A stretch of DNA of 64,000 nt from Pseudoneobacillus sp052180215 (GCF_052180215.1 NZ_CP197471.1:3196001-3260000), one strand, 5' to 3'. Counted from the first letter of the stretch, positions 32,474 to 42,139 are shown. Notes: generated from the letters alone by a model not told the origin. Translations and numbers: made by a program.

Positions 32474-33154
32474 TTAGCGTCCCCCTTCGAATCTTGATAA
32501 ATTTGGTCTTAAATGCATTAAAACTTGTAATCTATCAACATTAATTTGGTCATTATCATCTATATAGGCACATTCCATTTCGCGATTTTCTTCTTCAACA
32601 CGCTGATCTGGAGCCCGATTAATAAATTGACTTATTCTTAATTGGGCAGGATTCATACTGGAGGCTGCAATAACCGCTTCATTATTCCCGTAACAACCAG
32701 CATGCGCAATTCCTCGGAGCGCGCCCATAATGAATATATTTCCACCAGCTATGACCGTACCTCCGGGATTTACATCCCCAATTAATAATAAATCACCTTC
32801 GACTTGTAATACTTGTCCAGAGCGAATAATTTTCGCAACCGTTACAATCTCTGATTTATTTTTCATTTGTTCGGCTTCTTGAATCGTAATGACATTCGTT
32901 TCAATCGAATCCACTACTAAGTTCTTTTTTTGACGAATTAAACTTTTAATTTCTTCTCTTTGTTCCTCATCTAAATAACGATTGCCAACCTTTACTTTAA
33001 CAGTAATAAGCGGACGGTCATCTTGAGCACGATAACTGGCAGACAGTTTTTCGTCCAACTCTTTTTTTAACTCATCATACGAACAGGAATCATCGAGATG
33101 CAAAGTAAGTCCATCTTTTGTTCCTTTAATCATTACATTTTGCATTTTCTTCAT
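32474..33154 (-). CDS. minC: Septum formation inhibitor MinC
   Basis: MinC inhibits FtsZ assembly away from midcell. The 226-residue frame has an N-terminal FtsZ-interacting domain (about 1-100) and the C-terminal beta-helix domain (about 105-205) with the MinC motif GDLLLIGDVNPGGTVIAGG and IFIMGALRGIAHAG. The order mreBCD-minCD-spoIVFA/FB is that of B. subtilis. Confidence 0.96.
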   Translation of the reverse strand: MKKMQNVMIKGTKDGLTLHLDDSCSYDELKKELDEKLSASYRAQDDRPLITVKVKVGNRYLDEEQREEIKSLIRQKKNLVVDSIETNVITIQEAEQMKNKSEIVTVAKIIRSGQVLQVEGDLLLIGDVNPGGTVIAGGNIFIMGALRGIAHAGCYGNNEAVIAASSMNPAQLRISQFINRAPDQRVEEENREMECAYIDDNDQINVDRLQVLMHLRPNLSRFEGGR

Positions 33155-33232
33155 TTCAGGATGTCACCTCAATGATAAAACAATTCGACAAAAGATTTAA
33201 AATTCCTTTTTTCCATTAGGATAAATGGGCAT

Positions 33233-33745
33233 TTAACCTAATTGTTCATTCCATTTTTCAAATTGTTTTTTTAATGGATAAACCATTAATAAAAGAAAAA
33301 TAAAATTTAAAACAACGGTTGGTAAAAGTCTTGTGTTTACAAAGGCAGGAAACGGTATGTTGGTAACATGAATGAGAAAGTTCATTTCATATACCACAAT
33401 TTCTAACACAGAAATCCCCAATAAAACCACAAAAGTAGCAATAATCATGTTTGATTGCAAAATTTTCATCATTTTTGAAATCGCATAGGCTGTTAATGGG
33501 AACATAAAAAGATAAATCCCAATAATTTCGGTATAAACGATATCAAATAATAATCCATAAACAAGTGCAGACCAAATTCCATGCTTTTTACTGCCATAAA
33601 TCGTAAACAATAAAATAGCAGCTATTAAAAAATGCGGAGCATACACCCAGTCCTTATGAAATAACCGAACTGGTAACAGCTCAACAAATAGACTTTCCAA
33701 AATAAAAAATAAAAAGAACAGGACAAAAGGAAGGAAACGGCTCAC
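33233..33745 (-). CDS. mreD: Rod shape-determining protein MreD
   Basis: A 170-residue inner membrane protein with five predicted helices covering nearly its whole length (for example LLFDIVYTEIIGIYLFMFPL). It belongs to the elongasome with MreB, MreC and RodA. The start overlaps mreC by four bases (ATGA type), so it is translated in step with it. Confidence 0.93.
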   Translation of the reverse strand: MSRFLPFVLFFLFFILESLFVELLPVRLFHKDWVYAPHFLIAAILLFTIYGSKKHGIWSALVYGLLFDIVYTEIIGIYLFMFPLTAYAISKMMKILQSNMIIATFVVLLGISVLEIVVYEMNFLIHVTNIPFPAFVNTRLLPTVVLNFIFLLLMVYPLKKQFEKWNEQLG

Positions 33746-34623
33746 AGTTCCTCCTCCTCATCGTCGATCATCTCAGATACATCTGGTTGAACCATGGTAC
33801 GATTTATGACAATGACATTCTCGATATCATAAAAATTGGCACCTGGTTTCACATAGGCTGTTAAGTTTAATCCATATTGATCTGGAACAACATCGACTAC
33901 TTTCCCGATGACTAACCCTTCAGGAAACACTCCTCCAAGTCCGGATGTAATGACATTCTGTCCCTTTTTTATCTTAGCATTGTACGGAATCGTTTTGATT
34001 AATAACAAATCTTTCTGATCGTCATAGCCTTCAACTAAACCGAATACCTCTTTATCCGCCTGAATGATCGAGGAAATACGGTATTTAGGATCCATGGTAC
34101 TCAGCAATTGAATGGTCGATGTAAATTGAGAAATACTCTTCACCTTACCAATTAAACCTTTGGCGGTAATAACCGGCATATTTTCTTTAATTCCATCCAC
34201 TTTACCTTTGTTAATAATAATCATTTCATGCCAATGATCTGGATTACGGCCAATAACCGTTGCCTGAATGGGGTCATAATCTCTTAATGTTTCTTTTTTA
34301 TCTAAAATATCTCGTAGTTCTTTGTTTTCTTTATCAAGCAAATGAACTTGCGCTTCTAAACTAGCTAATTTATCTAAACGTTTTTTTAGCTCTTTATTTT
34401 CGTTATATGTAATTCGCAAATCCTTAACGTTCTCGAAAAAACCGGCAACAAAATGGGTCGGTCTAGAAACAATAGATTGAACCCAGCCAGTTGAGTCTTT
34501 AACAAATCTCTCTGGCCAGGTTAATTGTTCACGGTCCCGCAATGAAAAGCCGATTAATGCCACGAGAATAATAATGCTGACAAGCAAAATAATCAGGCGT
34601 TTATTCAGAAAAAACTGTGGCAT
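33742..34623 (-). CDS. mreC: Rod shape-determining protein MreC
   Basis: A 293-residue bitopic protein: one N-terminal membrane helix (about 8-26, LIILLVSIIILVALIGF), a coiled coil (about 60-110, NENKELKKRLDKLASLEAQVHLLDKENKEL) and the external beta-barrel domain with ATVIGRNPDHWHEMIIINKG and VITSGLGGVFPEGLVIG. It links MreB filaments to cell wall synthesis enzymes. An acidic C-terminus (MIDDEEEEL) ends the protein. Confidence 0.96.
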   Translation of the reverse strand: MPQFFLNKRLIILLVSIIILVALIGFSLRDREQLTWPERFVKDSTGWVQSIVSRPTHFVAGFFENVKDLRITYNENKELKKRLDKLASLEAQVHLLDKENKELRDILDKKETLRDYDPIQATVIGRNPDHWHEMIIINKGKVDGIKENMPVITAKGLIGKVKSISQFTSTIQLLSTMDPKYRISSIIQADKEVFGLVEGYDDQKDLLLIKTIPYNAKIKKGQNVITSGLGGVFPEGLVIGKVVDVVPDQYGLNLTAYVKPGANFYDIENVIVINRTMVQPDVSEMIDDEEEEL

Positions 34624-34643
34624 TACTTACACCTCAAATTTCA

Positions 34644-35666
34644 TTATCGCGAATCTTTCGCTTTATTTTTAAATAAGTGAATATGTTCTAGCGCTTTACC
34701 TGTACCAATGGCTACACAATCTAATGGATTTTCAGCAATTAATACTGGCATCTTTGTTTCTTCGCTAATTATTTTATCAAGATTTCGAAGGAGAGCCCCT
34801 CCTCCAGTTAATACAATTCCACGGTCCATAATATCAGCTGCCAATTCAGGCGGTGTTTTTTCCAGTGTATTCTTCACCGCATCCACAATAGCATAAATCG
34901 TATCATGTAAGGCATTCGCAATTTCCAGTGCAGTTATCTCTAGTGTTTTTGGTAAACCAGTCAGTAAATCTCTACCTCTGATTTCCATATTTTCCATACC
35001 TTCAGGGTCACCGGCAGAGCCGATTTCCATTTTGATGGATTCCGCCGTACGATCACCGATTAAAAGGTTGTACGTTTTACGAATATAATTAATGATAGCA
35101 TCATCCATCTCATCGCCAGCAATACGAATCGACTGGCTCGTTACAATTCCACCTAGAGAAATAATTGCCACCTCGGTTGTACCACCGCCGATATCAACGA
35201 CCATACTACCCGTTGGTTCCCAAACAGGTAGATTAGCACCAATTGCTGCTGCAAACGGCTCTTCAATAGTATAAGCATCTCTTGCGCCAGCTTGTCTAGT
35301 CGCATCGATGACAGCTCTTTCTTCAACGGCTGTAATTCCAGACGGTACACAAACCATGACGTAAGGCTTTCTGGCAAAGAAGCCTTTTGTTTTAATGGCT
35401 TCCTGTATATAATATTTCATCATGATTGCAGTCGTTTCATAGTCAGCGATTACACCATCCTTCATCGGACGTAACGCCACTACATTTCCTGGTGTACGAC
35501 CAATCATGTTTTTAGCATCATTACCAACTGCCACAATATGCTTTGTATCGGTTTGAAGGGCAACCACTGACGGTTCTCTTAAAACGACACCTTTTCCTTT
35601 AACAAAAACAAGCGTATTCGCTGTACCTAAATCTATTCCTAAGTCTCTAGTACCGATTCCAAACAT
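34644..35666 (-). CDS. mreB: Rod shape-determining protein MreB
   Basis: Bacterial actin that organises elongation-mode cell wall synthesis. About 340 residues starting MFGIGTRDLGIDLGTANTL, with the nucleotide-binding motifs GIDLGTANT, VVDIGGGTTEVA and VLTGGGALLRN. An ATG ten codons upstream is in frame, but AAAGGGAGAT lies between, so 35666 is the start. Sequence is almost identical in kind to B. subtilis MreB. Confidence 0.97.
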   Translation of the reverse strand: MFGIGTRDLGIDLGTANTLVFVKGKGVVLREPSVVALQTDTKHIVAVGNDAKNMIGRTPGNVVALRPMKDGVIADYETTAIMMKYYIQEAIKTKGFFARKPYVMVCVPSGITAVEERAVIDATRQAGARDAYTIEEPFAAAIGANLPVWEPTGSMVVDIGGGTTEVAIISLGGIVTSQSIRIAGDEMDDAIINYIRKTYNLLIGDRTAESIKMEIGSAGDPEGMENMEIRGRDLLTGLPKTLEITALEIANALHDTIYAIVDAVKNTLEKTPPELAADIMDRGIVLTGGGALLRNLDKIISEETKMPVLIAENPLDCVAIGTGKALEHIHLFKNKAKDSR

Positions 35667-35802
35667 CGTTGTATCTCCCTTTCTGATACGTTTCACGATT
35701 TTAAGATAAGGCTACTATCCATCACCATGGACAAAAAAACATTCATAAACCTTAAAAAATCATAAACAATATTATATCGTAACGTTTCGTAAAATCATAG
35801 TC

Positions 35803-36498
35803 CTATAAATACCCTTTTTCCTTTAAACTAACAAACTTGTTTTCCCCAATGATTAAATGGTCCAGCAATTCAATGCCAATTATTTTTCCAACCTCTACTA
35901 ATCGTTTGGTCACTTCAATATCTTCTCTGCTAGGAGTTGGGTCCCCAGAAGGATGATTATGAACACAAATGACAGAAGCTGCAGATCTTTTTAAGGCTTC
36001 TTTATACACTTCGCGCGGATGAACAATCGAAGCGTTTAAGCTGCCGATAAAAATAGTTTGTTTGTGCATGACTTGATTTTTTGTATTCAAATAAAGACAA
36101 ACAAAATGCTCCTGCGTTAAAAATCTCATATCATTCATGACATATTTGGCCCCATCTTCAGGTGAGCGAATGACGTACCTGTCATCATAGGCAAGATTAG
36201 ATATCCTTCTGCCTAATTCCACTGCAGCAAGTACTTGGATCGCTTTTGCTTGGCCAATTCCTTTTATAGCTGTCATCTCTTCGAGGGTAGCTGCTTTTAA
36301 TTGCCTTAACCCTTCAAAATGGGTAAGAAGACGATTGGAAAGCTGAAGAACAGACTCTTGGCTTGTTCCTGTTCGCAGCAACAGGGCAACAAGCTCGTGG
36401 TTAGATAAACTTTGTGGACCATTTGAGACAAATCGTTCCCTAGGTCTCTCATCCTGCGGAAAATCTCGTATCATAAGTGTTTGTGTTTCTGTTAGCAT
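35803..36498 (-). CDS. radC: RadC family JAB-domain protein (YsxA)
   Basis: A 231-residue protein with an N-terminal helix-hairpin-helix region (about 30-95, LVALLLRTGTSQESVLQLSN; IKGIGQAKAIQVLAAVELGRR) and a C-terminal JAMM/MPN+ domain with the complete metal motif HNHPSGDPTPSREDI. Despite the name, a role in DNA repair is not established. It lies between maf and mreB as in B. subtilis; GGGAGGAG precedes the ATG. Confidence 0.94.
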   Translation of the reverse strand: MLTETQTLMIRDFPQDERPRERFVSNGPQSLSNHELVALLLRTGTSQESVLQLSNRLLTHFEGLRQLKAATLEEMTAIKGIGQAKAIQVLAAVELGRRISNLAYDDRYVIRSPEDGAKYVMNDMRFLTQEHFVCLYLNTKNQVMHKQTIFIGSLNASIVHPREVYKEALKRSAASVICVHNHPSGDPTPSREDIEVTKRLVEVGKIIGIELLDHLIIGENKFVSLKEKGYL

Positions 36499-36537
36499 TT
36501 CATACTCCTCCCTAGTTAGGGAGTCAAAGGAAACGTC

Positions 36538-37119
36538 TTAAAACGTTATTGGATATCCAGCTTTTCTTAGTTCTCGTACCACTCTAGATATCGGAAGGCC
36601 GACAACATTAAAATAGTCACCTTGTATCTCTTTGACAAGGAAGCTACCCAGCTGTTGAATTCCATAAGCACCCGCTTTATCAAGCGGTTCCCCACTTGAT
36701 ACATACATGTTGATTTCCGTTTCGGTTAACTCCCAAAACGTTACCGTTGTTTTTTCAAAAAAGCGATAGGAATGTTGCGGTGAAACGATTGAGACACCGG
36801 TGTAGACATCATGGGTGTTCCCAGATAATTTTTGAAGCATGAGTGTTGCTTCTTGGTTATCTGCCGGCTTCCCAAGAATTTCTCCATTAAGAACCACAAT
36901 CGTGTCTGCACCAAGTACATAGGCTGTCGGAAAATCCTTGGCAACCACTTTTGCTTTTCTTTCGGCGAGCTCCATGACTACTTCTTCTGGAGATAAATGT
37001 TCAGAAAAACTTTCGTCAACATCACTGCTAGAAATTTCAAATGAAAGTTGAATGTTTTCAAGAAGTTCTTTTCTGCGTGGAGATGATGAGGCTAATATGA
37101 GGCGTTCCAACAAAATCAC
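36538..37119 (-). CDS. maf: Maf family nucleotide pyrophosphatase
   Basis: Maf proteins hydrolyse non-canonical nucleoside triphosphates and, in Bacillus, affect septation. About 190 residues with ASSSPRRKELLENI at the N-terminus, VLGADTIVVLNGEILGKP (about 68-85) and YGIQQLGSFLVKEIQGDYFNVVGLP near the end. The first possible start is GTG at 37119, but AAGGTGA overlaps it; an in-frame TTG at 37110, giving ERLILASSSPRR after the initiator, is more likely. Confidence 0.94.
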   Translation of the reverse strand: MILLERLILASSSPRRKELLENIQLSFEISSSDVDESFSEHLSPEEVVMELAERKAKVVAKDFPTAYVLGADTIVVLNGEILGKPADNQEATLMLQKLSGNTHDVYTGVSIVSPQHSYRFFEKTTVTFWELTETEINMYVSSGEPLDKAGAYGIQQLGSFLVKEIQGDYFNVVGLPISRVVRELRKAGYPITF

Positions 37120-37231
37120 CTTACCTTTTCTGTACCTTATTAGGGAGATACTCTTTTATCGTATCAAATATCGACAAGCATAACAATTTATATTCTGCAT
37201 TCTTAGTTAAATTTTCGATTAGGAAAAAAAT

Positions 37232-37265
37232 AAAGAAGCCTGTCGACTATTTAACAGGCTTCTTT
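37232..37265 (-). terminator. Rho-independent terminator of spoIIB
   Basis: AAAGAAGCCTGT pairs exactly with ACAGGCTTCTTT around a ten-base loop; on the minus strand a T-rich tail ATTTTTTTCC follows. Confidence 0.85.
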
Positions 37266-37311
37266 AGATTGTCCCATTTCCCAGAAAATAATCGAAAAAT
37301 GGCGAGTGATT

Positions 37312-38418
37312 TTAAAGACTAAAATAGGTTCCCATAAAGGTTAGAAGATGCTGCTGGGCATCGTTAAGAACAGATGCTTTTTGTTGTTGCTTATATTCCT
37401 CAAGCTTTGTGATCGCGCTTTCTAGCTGAACACGAAGTTCTTCTATTTTAGCTGATTTTATTTCTTGTTTATCCACATTAGCTATTAAGCTCTTTTGCTT
37501 AGCTAGTGTATCTTCATCAATTGTCATAGTAACCATGCCACCAGCAATTAAAGAAGCAAGTGATTGATAGATACCTGGTGCTCCATTTAGAAATGCCGCT
37601 TCACCTTGTGTCAATTCTTGCAAGTCTTTACCTGGTATAGGATAAGGCTTAGGGAATACATCCATTCCATTTGCTTTATAGGTGCTTCCAATAGCCTTCG
37701 CATTTTCAATCGTATCAGCAACCCCTAATACAAGAATTGCTTTACCATTGTCTTCAATGATTTGAGCAGGGATCCCTTTTTGTTGAAACTTTTGCGCTTC
37801 TATTTTTCCGGAATCAACACTAGAGAATACGCCTCCCTGAATGATAAAGGTCTCAATAGGTTGAAGCTGTAACTGTTGAAGTTCTGAAGTAGAGACAGGA
37901 TCTTTCTTTTCAGTAGAGGTTTCCTCATCTACACTTATCGCTGGAGCTTCGACTTTCGCATCACTAATCACAAGCTTTAATACAAGAAAACCAAAGCTTG
38001 TCCCAATAATAATCGCCAAAAGAACTGAAGTGAATATAGACTTGAATGGTCCAACATTTTGTTTCTTTAACTGTTTTTTTAAGGTTGGAACATTACCTTT
38101 TTCTTTTGCTTTAGGTTTTGGCTGCTTCGCAATGATATACTCTTCTATTTCATCATTCGTTTCGGGAAGAATCCAATCGAAGCTTTCTTCTACTGCTTCA
38201 CCCGCAGCAACTTCTGTTAAAGTATCCAATTCTATTGGTTCTACTGATTCTTTAGAATCTGCTGGAGTATTCATCACTCTATCAATTTGTTTATCCTCTT
38301 GGCTAGGATGATCAAGGACTTGTCGCTCGTTCCCATTTATTTTAATAGTAATAGTCCGATTGTTATTATGCTTATCCACTACGCTAGTCTCCTCTCTATC
38401 ACGTCCAATTTGTTCCAT
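37312..38418 (-). CDS. spoIIB: Stage II sporulation protein SpoIIB (SPOR domain)
   Basis: SpoIIB localises to the sporulation septum and helps septal peptidoglycan thinning at the start of engulfment. The 368-residue frame has a hydrophilic cytoplasmic region with a motif NRTITIKINGNERQV, one membrane helix near 130-152 (LLAIIIGTSFGFLVLKLVI) and a SPOR domain (about 185-262, FIIQGGVFSSVDSGKIEAQKFQQKG) that binds denuded glycans, followed by a helical tail. In B. subtilis spoIIB is next to comC; here the pilus operon lies in that place. Confidence 0.9.
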   Translation of the reverse strand: MEQIGRDREETSVVDKHNNNRTITIKINGNERQVLDHPSQEDKQIDRVMNTPADSKESVEPIELDTLTEVAAGEAVEESFDWILPETNDEIEEYIIAKQPKPKAKEKGNVPTLKKQLKKQNVGPFKSIFTSVLLAIIIGTSFGFLVLKLVISDAKVEAPAISVDEETSTEKKDPVSTSELQQLQLQPIETFIIQGGVFSSVDSGKIEAQKFQQKGIPAQIIEDNGKAILVLGVADTIENAKAIGSTYKANGMDVFPKPYPIPGKDLQELTQGEAAFLNGAPGIYQSLASLIAGGMVTMTIDEDTLAKQKSLIANVDKQEIKSAKIEELRVQLESAITKLEEYKQQQKASVLNDAQQHLLTFMGTYFSL

Positions 38419-38435
38419 CCTATCATATGGGTAAA

Positions 38436-38468
38436 AAAAAATAACAAGACTTTTGTCGTCTTGTTATT
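38436..38468 (-). terminator. Rho-independent terminator of the type IV pilus operon
   Basis: AATAACAAGAC pairs exactly with GTCTTGTTATT around a seven-base loop, followed on the minus strand by nine T. It lies just after pilO and separates the pilus operon from spoIIB. Confidence 0.9.
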
Positions 38469-38492
38469 GAATGCTTTCGTCAAATTGTGGCG

Positions 38493-39257
38493 TTATTCGC
38501 CTTCTTCTTCGGTATTTAGATCAAATTGTTGCAGTGGATTACGCTTATTTGCCGGCTCCCCCGTCTCTATTTGCGGTAGCTCTTTTTGCAAATCTACTAA
38601 TCCTGGCAGGTAATAGAGAGAAAGGGTTACCTGATAGATTAGTGGCACTTGCTCCTGCTGCAGATCGGTTATTTCAGGTTGACTAGAAAAGTTAATTGAT
38701 TCAACCATGACAATTCTATCTAGATTTTCAACTGTATCCAAAAATTTTTCTAGCTCAAAATAGCTCGGTGATTTAATCGATAAATTCACTGGTATTTTTA
38801 CAATTCCACTTGGCAGGGTTTCGGAGATTTCTGATTCTGCAGCATCCTCGGTAACCTCTGTCCCATCATTTCGTTGATACGTTAAACCTAATGCTTGATC
38901 CATCGTAGAATTTGTTTCGTCTTCCCCTTTAGAACCAAAGCTCATCGATTGGATTAGGCTATTAGATAAAATCTCTGCTTTTTCAAGATCCAAAATAAAT
39001 TGATCCATCAATGGTTTAACAGGTAACCTTTGTTGTAAAAATTCTGTATTTTCTTCAATCGAACCCTTTAATCCGCTCTTCTGCTTTTGTACCGTTTCAT
39101 ATAACTTTTCATTTGCCTTTAATTGTTGCTGTCTGGAATCAACATCAGCCATTAAAGGCTGCAAATAATTGAAGTACAGCATGATAAACAATAAAGGTAT
39201 AATAATGAAAATAAATAGAACCATCTTTTTTTCTTTTTTATTTAACTGGAGGGTCAT
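38493..39257 (-). CDS. pilO: Type IV pilus assembly protein PilO-like
   Basis: A 254-residue bitopic protein with one N-terminal helix (about 12-32, MVLFIFIIIPLLFIMLYF), a coiled coil (about 38-80) and a C-terminal ferredoxin-like domain (IPVNLSIKSPSYFELEKFLDTVENL), the layout of PilO, which forms the alignment subcomplex with PilN and PilM. An acidic tail ends it. It is the last gene of the operon, one base after pilN. Confidence 0.82.
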   Translation of the reverse strand: MTLQLNKKEKKMVLFIFIIIPLLFIMLYFNYLQPLMADVDSRQQQLKANEKLYETVQKQKSGLKGSIEENTEFLQQRLPVKPLMDQFILDLEKAEILSNSLIQSMSFGSKGEDETNSTMDQALGLTYQRNDGTEVTEDAAESEISETLPSGIVKIPVNLSIKSPSYFELEKFLDTVENLDRIVMVESINFSSQPEITDLQQEQVPLIYQVTLSLYYLPGLVDLQKELPQIETGEPANKRNPLQQFDLNTEEEGE

Positions 39258-39258
39258 G

Positions 39259-39882
39259 TTAAGAATCCCCTCCTTGTTCCGTTTTTTCCATGTTAATTAA
39301 TTCTTTTACTTTTTCCCGTTCAAGGGTTATGTCAAAGGACCCGATGTATCGTGGAACATATTCTGTCTGAGGGACTTCTGTTTGTTCCGTATTGGTCTCA
39401 TTATTACTTCCTAGATTTAAGCTTAATATATTTGCTTCCGCAATCCATTTGGAATCATTTAGCCATTTTAAAAAGTAAGCAGCTTCTCGGCTTGTATCGA
39501 ATTGAACTGTTAATAACACTTTTCCATCTTCACTATAAGAATATTGCTGAATAAAGCCTCGTTCTGGTAATAAAGACGTGAGATGCTGTAAAACAGGCAC
39601 CGATTTAATGGGATAGCTTTGAGCCCATTCTACTGCCTTTTTTAGTTCGACAACCGAATTGGTCGATTGAGCCATTTCTACTTGTTCTTGTTCCTGTCTT
39701 AAGCTTTCTGTTACCTGTTGATTTTTCAAGCTTAATTGTTGGGCTTGAGATTTTAGAACAAATCCGTAATAAAAAGTAAGGCTCGTCCCAATGATAAAAA
39801 GCACACTAAGTAGTGACAATATAATCGCTACACTAAAATTCTTCTTTTCCTTTTTCGGTAAAAGATTTATATCAATCAGCAT
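39259..39882 (-). CDS. pilN: Type IV pilus assembly protein PilN-like
   Basis: About 207 residues with the PilN hallmark INLLPKKEKKN at the cytoplasmic N-terminus (the segment that binds PilM), one membrane helix (about 18-42) and a coiled-coil/ferredoxin-like external region ending LERVREKV-type (here LEREKVKELI). A GTG two codons upstream is possible, but GAGGTG spacing favours the ATG at 39882, which almost abuts the pilM stop. Confidence 0.85.
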   Translation of the reverse strand: MLIDINLLPKKEKKNFSVAIILSLLSVLFIIGTSLTFYYGFVLKSQAQQLSLKNQQVTESLRQEQEQVEMAQSTNSVVELKKAVEWAQSYPIKSVPVLQHLTSLLPERGFIQQYSYSEDGKVLLTVQFDTSREAAYFLKWLNDSKWIAEANILSLNLGSNNETNTEQTEVPQTEYVPRYIGSFDITLEREKVKELINMEKTEQGGDS

Positions 39883-39884
39883 AT

Positions 39885-40871
39885 TCACACCTCTTTCAAT
39901 CCAAGCCCTAAGGCAAGGAAATGTGAATGTGGGAATAGCGATGTTTTACCTGCAGCCCATTGACTAGCATCAATGGTATGTGTAGGAATTTCAAAACGCT
40001 GTTGCATCTCTTGTAGAATAATTTGAAGCTTCGGATGGTCCCCGTTTAATAACACTTTCGTAATTTGCTGGTTTCCTTGATAAAGAGAATACCGATAGAA
40101 ATCCATTAACTTGCTGACTTCTTTATAGAAATCTTCGAGCTGAGAATGAAGTTCAGCAGCTTCCCCATTATATTGGAAGCGGTGCGCTCCAGAACGTGTT
40201 ACCTTTATATCCCAATCTTCCAATCGAAACTGAATCGGAAAATGATGCATAAAGATCGGATATTGCTGTTCGAAAATACAAATAAACACTCGGTCCAAAT
40301 CAAATTGAATCATCAATAACCGTTCATCTTTGTTCGCTAAATCCGTTTGGTGATAAAGTCTGTATAAAGCTAACGGAGAAATATCCGCTGCCATCGGCTT
40401 TAGCTTAAGACCAGATAAAAGTTGTGCATATTCCATCACATGTTGTTGTGGTGCAGCAAAAAGAAGAGCTTCTCGTTGCTCTCCTTTTTTCGGTAAAAGG
40501 ACGGTCTCAAATACAGGTTCTTCATACGGTAAATGGATACTTGTCCCCAACTCCAAATATAAATAGCCATTCAGTTCATCTGGACGAACTTCATCTGGCA
40601 CTTTCACTTTTCGAATCATGACCAATGGGTCTGGAACTAAAAAGCGTACTTTACGACGTTTGATTTTCCAATCATCAATACATTCTTCTAAAATCATCGA
40701 TAAGGTTACTTGATCAACAATTTTCCCTTCTTGGATGATTCCTGAGGGAAGCAGCTTTTCACCCCACTTTAATGGAACAGGGGGCTTTTGCTGTCTCACT
40801 TCGACATACCGAATGGAATGATCATTGAAGATGATATTAGTTATTCTTTTATTAGAAGAAAGTATGCTCAT
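39885..40871 (-). CDS. pilM: Type IV pilus assembly protein PilM-like
   Basis: A 328-residue cytoplasmic protein of the actin-like PilM family. Visible are FNDHSIRYVEV near the start, the PDPLVMIRKVKVPDEVRPDELNGYL block (about 100-125) common to PilM, and a C-terminal nucleotide-fold half (ITKVLLNGDHPKLQIILQEM). PilM binds the N-terminus of PilN and couples the assembly ATPases to the membrane complex. It is more divergent than the ATPases, so the call also rests on order pilM-pilN-pilO. Confidence 0.83.
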   Translation of the reverse strand: MSILSSNKRITNIIFNDHSIRYVEVRQQKPPVPLKWGEKLLPSGIIQEGKIVDQVTLSMILEECIDDWKIKRRKVRFLVPDPLVMIRKVKVPDEVRPDELNGYLYLELGTSIHLPYEEPVFETVLLPKKGEQREALLFAAPQQHVMEYAQLLSGLKLKPMAADISPLALYRLYHQTDLANKDERLLMIQFDLDRVFICIFEQQYPIFMHHFPIQFRLEDWDIKVTRSGAHRFQYNGEAAELHSQLEDFYKEVSKLMDFYRYSLYQGNQQITKVLLNGDHPKLQIILQEMQQRFEIPTHTIDASQWAAGKTSLFPHSHFLALGLGLKEV

Positions 40872-40884
40872 AATAAAACCTCAT

Positions 40885-41643
40885 TTAAAATCCATTCGAC
40901 ATTAGTTGTAAATATGATTCTATTATAATATCACCATAAAAATATGCCAATAAAGTTCCAATGGCAATAAAAGGACCAAAAGGAATCGGCTTCTTTCGTT
41001 CCAAAAGTCCAACCACGATACCAATGATACCCACGACCGCTCCTATTAAAGTTGCCAGGAAAAAAGATAGAAGTACTAACTTTGTGCCAACAACAAAACC
41101 GATTAGAGCATACAGCTTAATATCACCGCCACCCATTCCACCTCTACTTACAATCGAGATAAGGAGCAATAATATAAAGCCAATGGCCGCAGCCAGTAGC
41201 GAATCCCACCATGGGGTTAGCGGTAATAATAACTTTTCAAATAAAAAGAGTCCTGCAAAAAATAATAGAATTTTATCAGGGATTAGCATATACGCTAAAT
41301 CAGATACGGTAATAATGATAAACAAGGAGATAAGTGTCCAAGCGACCCATAGCTCGCTTGTCCAGCCCATAATGAGGGGAGCAGCTACAAATAACAGCCC
41401 CGTTAATAGCTCCATAATCGGATAAAGGGGCGAAATGCGTGTCTTACAGACACGACATTTCCCCCTTTGGAAAACATATGAAAGAACTGGTATAAGCTCC
41501 AACGGTCCAAGTGTGTGGTTACAGGTTGGACAGGCTGAGCGTGGTTTTACTATTGATTTGTTTACTGGGATGCGTAGGCCTACTACGTTGTAGAAGGAGC
41601 CTAAAACAATTCCATAAAATAAAATTATTAAATATAATAACAT
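40885..41643 (-). CDS. Prepilin peptidase (PilD/ComC family)
   Basis: A 252-residue integral membrane aspartate protease that cuts and methylates prepilins. It has the N-terminal methylase region with two CxxC pairs (CPTC and CRVC, zinc-binding) and the two catalytic aspartates in TVSDLAYMLIPD and the GGGDIKLYAL motif, set among seven or eight helices. It occupies the position of B. subtilis comC between spoIIB and folC. It should process the four prepilin-like proteins encoded here and any competence pseudopilins elsewhere. Confidence 0.95.
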   Translation of the reverse strand: MLLYLIILFYGIVLGSFYNVVGLRIPVNKSIVKPRSACPTCNHTLGPLELIPVLSYVFQRGKCRVCKTRISPLYPIMELLTGLLFVAAPLIMGWTSELWVAWTLISLFIIITVSDLAYMLIPDKILLFFAGLFLFEKLLLPLTPWWDSLLAAAIGFILLLLISIVSRGGMGGGDIKLYALIGFVVGTKLVLLSFFLATLIGAVVGIIGIVVGLLERKKPIPFGPFIAIGTLLAYFYGDIIIESYLQLMSNGF

Positions 41644-41647
41644 TTCT

Positions 41648-42139
41648 CTAATTGCTAATTACGTCTGTTCTATCTAAATCCTTAGGAGCCACTCCTACTT
41701 TTGCAGAAGTTTGGACACCACGTGTACCATTTACAAGCTTTACAATAAGAACTTTTCCATTTTCTACTTTCACATAAGAGGTTGCTGCTGCCCCATCAAA
41801 TCCAGTAGTAGAGAATGTTGGAAGACCTCTGTTATATGATCCGTTATCAGGATCTTCAACCGTTTCTAAAAAGTTTTGGTTCTCTAAGTATCCTAAGGAT
41901 AGATACACAGTCCCTGTTTGCAATGATTTATTTGAAGCAACTGCTAATCTAGCAGCATTAACCATTTGTTGAGCGTTAGCAACATGGGCATCTTTTTTAG
42001 AATTATCAATTATTCCACCTATATTGGGCACAGCTATCCCCGCAATAATCCCCAAAATCACAATAACTGCCAATAATTCTACTAATGTCAATCCGCGTTG
42101 ATCTTTTAAACGTTTATTAATAGATTTAAACATGTTCAT
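41648..42139 (-). CDS. pilA: Major type IV pilin (PilA-like)
   Basis: A 163-residue prepilin. The class III signal is KDQRG-LTLVELLAVIVILGI: cleavage after Gly gives a mature protein starting with Leu and with Glu at position 5. The hydrophobic stretch is followed by an IAVPNIGGIIDNSKKDA helix and a beta-rich head of about 100 residues. It has no cysteines, unlike many pseudopilins. AGGAGGAAATG precedes the start. The gene lies four bases before the prepilin peptidase and follows a 105-base gap after pilC that holds a possible own promoter, consistent with high expression of the major subunit. Confidence 0.92.
   Translation of the reverse strand: MNMFKSINKRLKDQRGLTLVELLAVIVILGIIAGIAVPNIGGIIDNSKKDAHVANAQQMVNAARLAVASNKSLQTGTVYLSLGYLENQNFLETVEDPDNGSYNRGLPTFSTTGFDGAAATSYVKVENGKVLIVKLVNGTRGVQTSAKVGVAPKDLDRTDVISN

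Noticed and set aside
40961..41425. Plus-strand open frame of 154 codons opposite the prepilin peptidase
   Set aside because: It lies wholly antisense to a clear membrane protein gene with all catalytic motifs; no ribosome site or family features.
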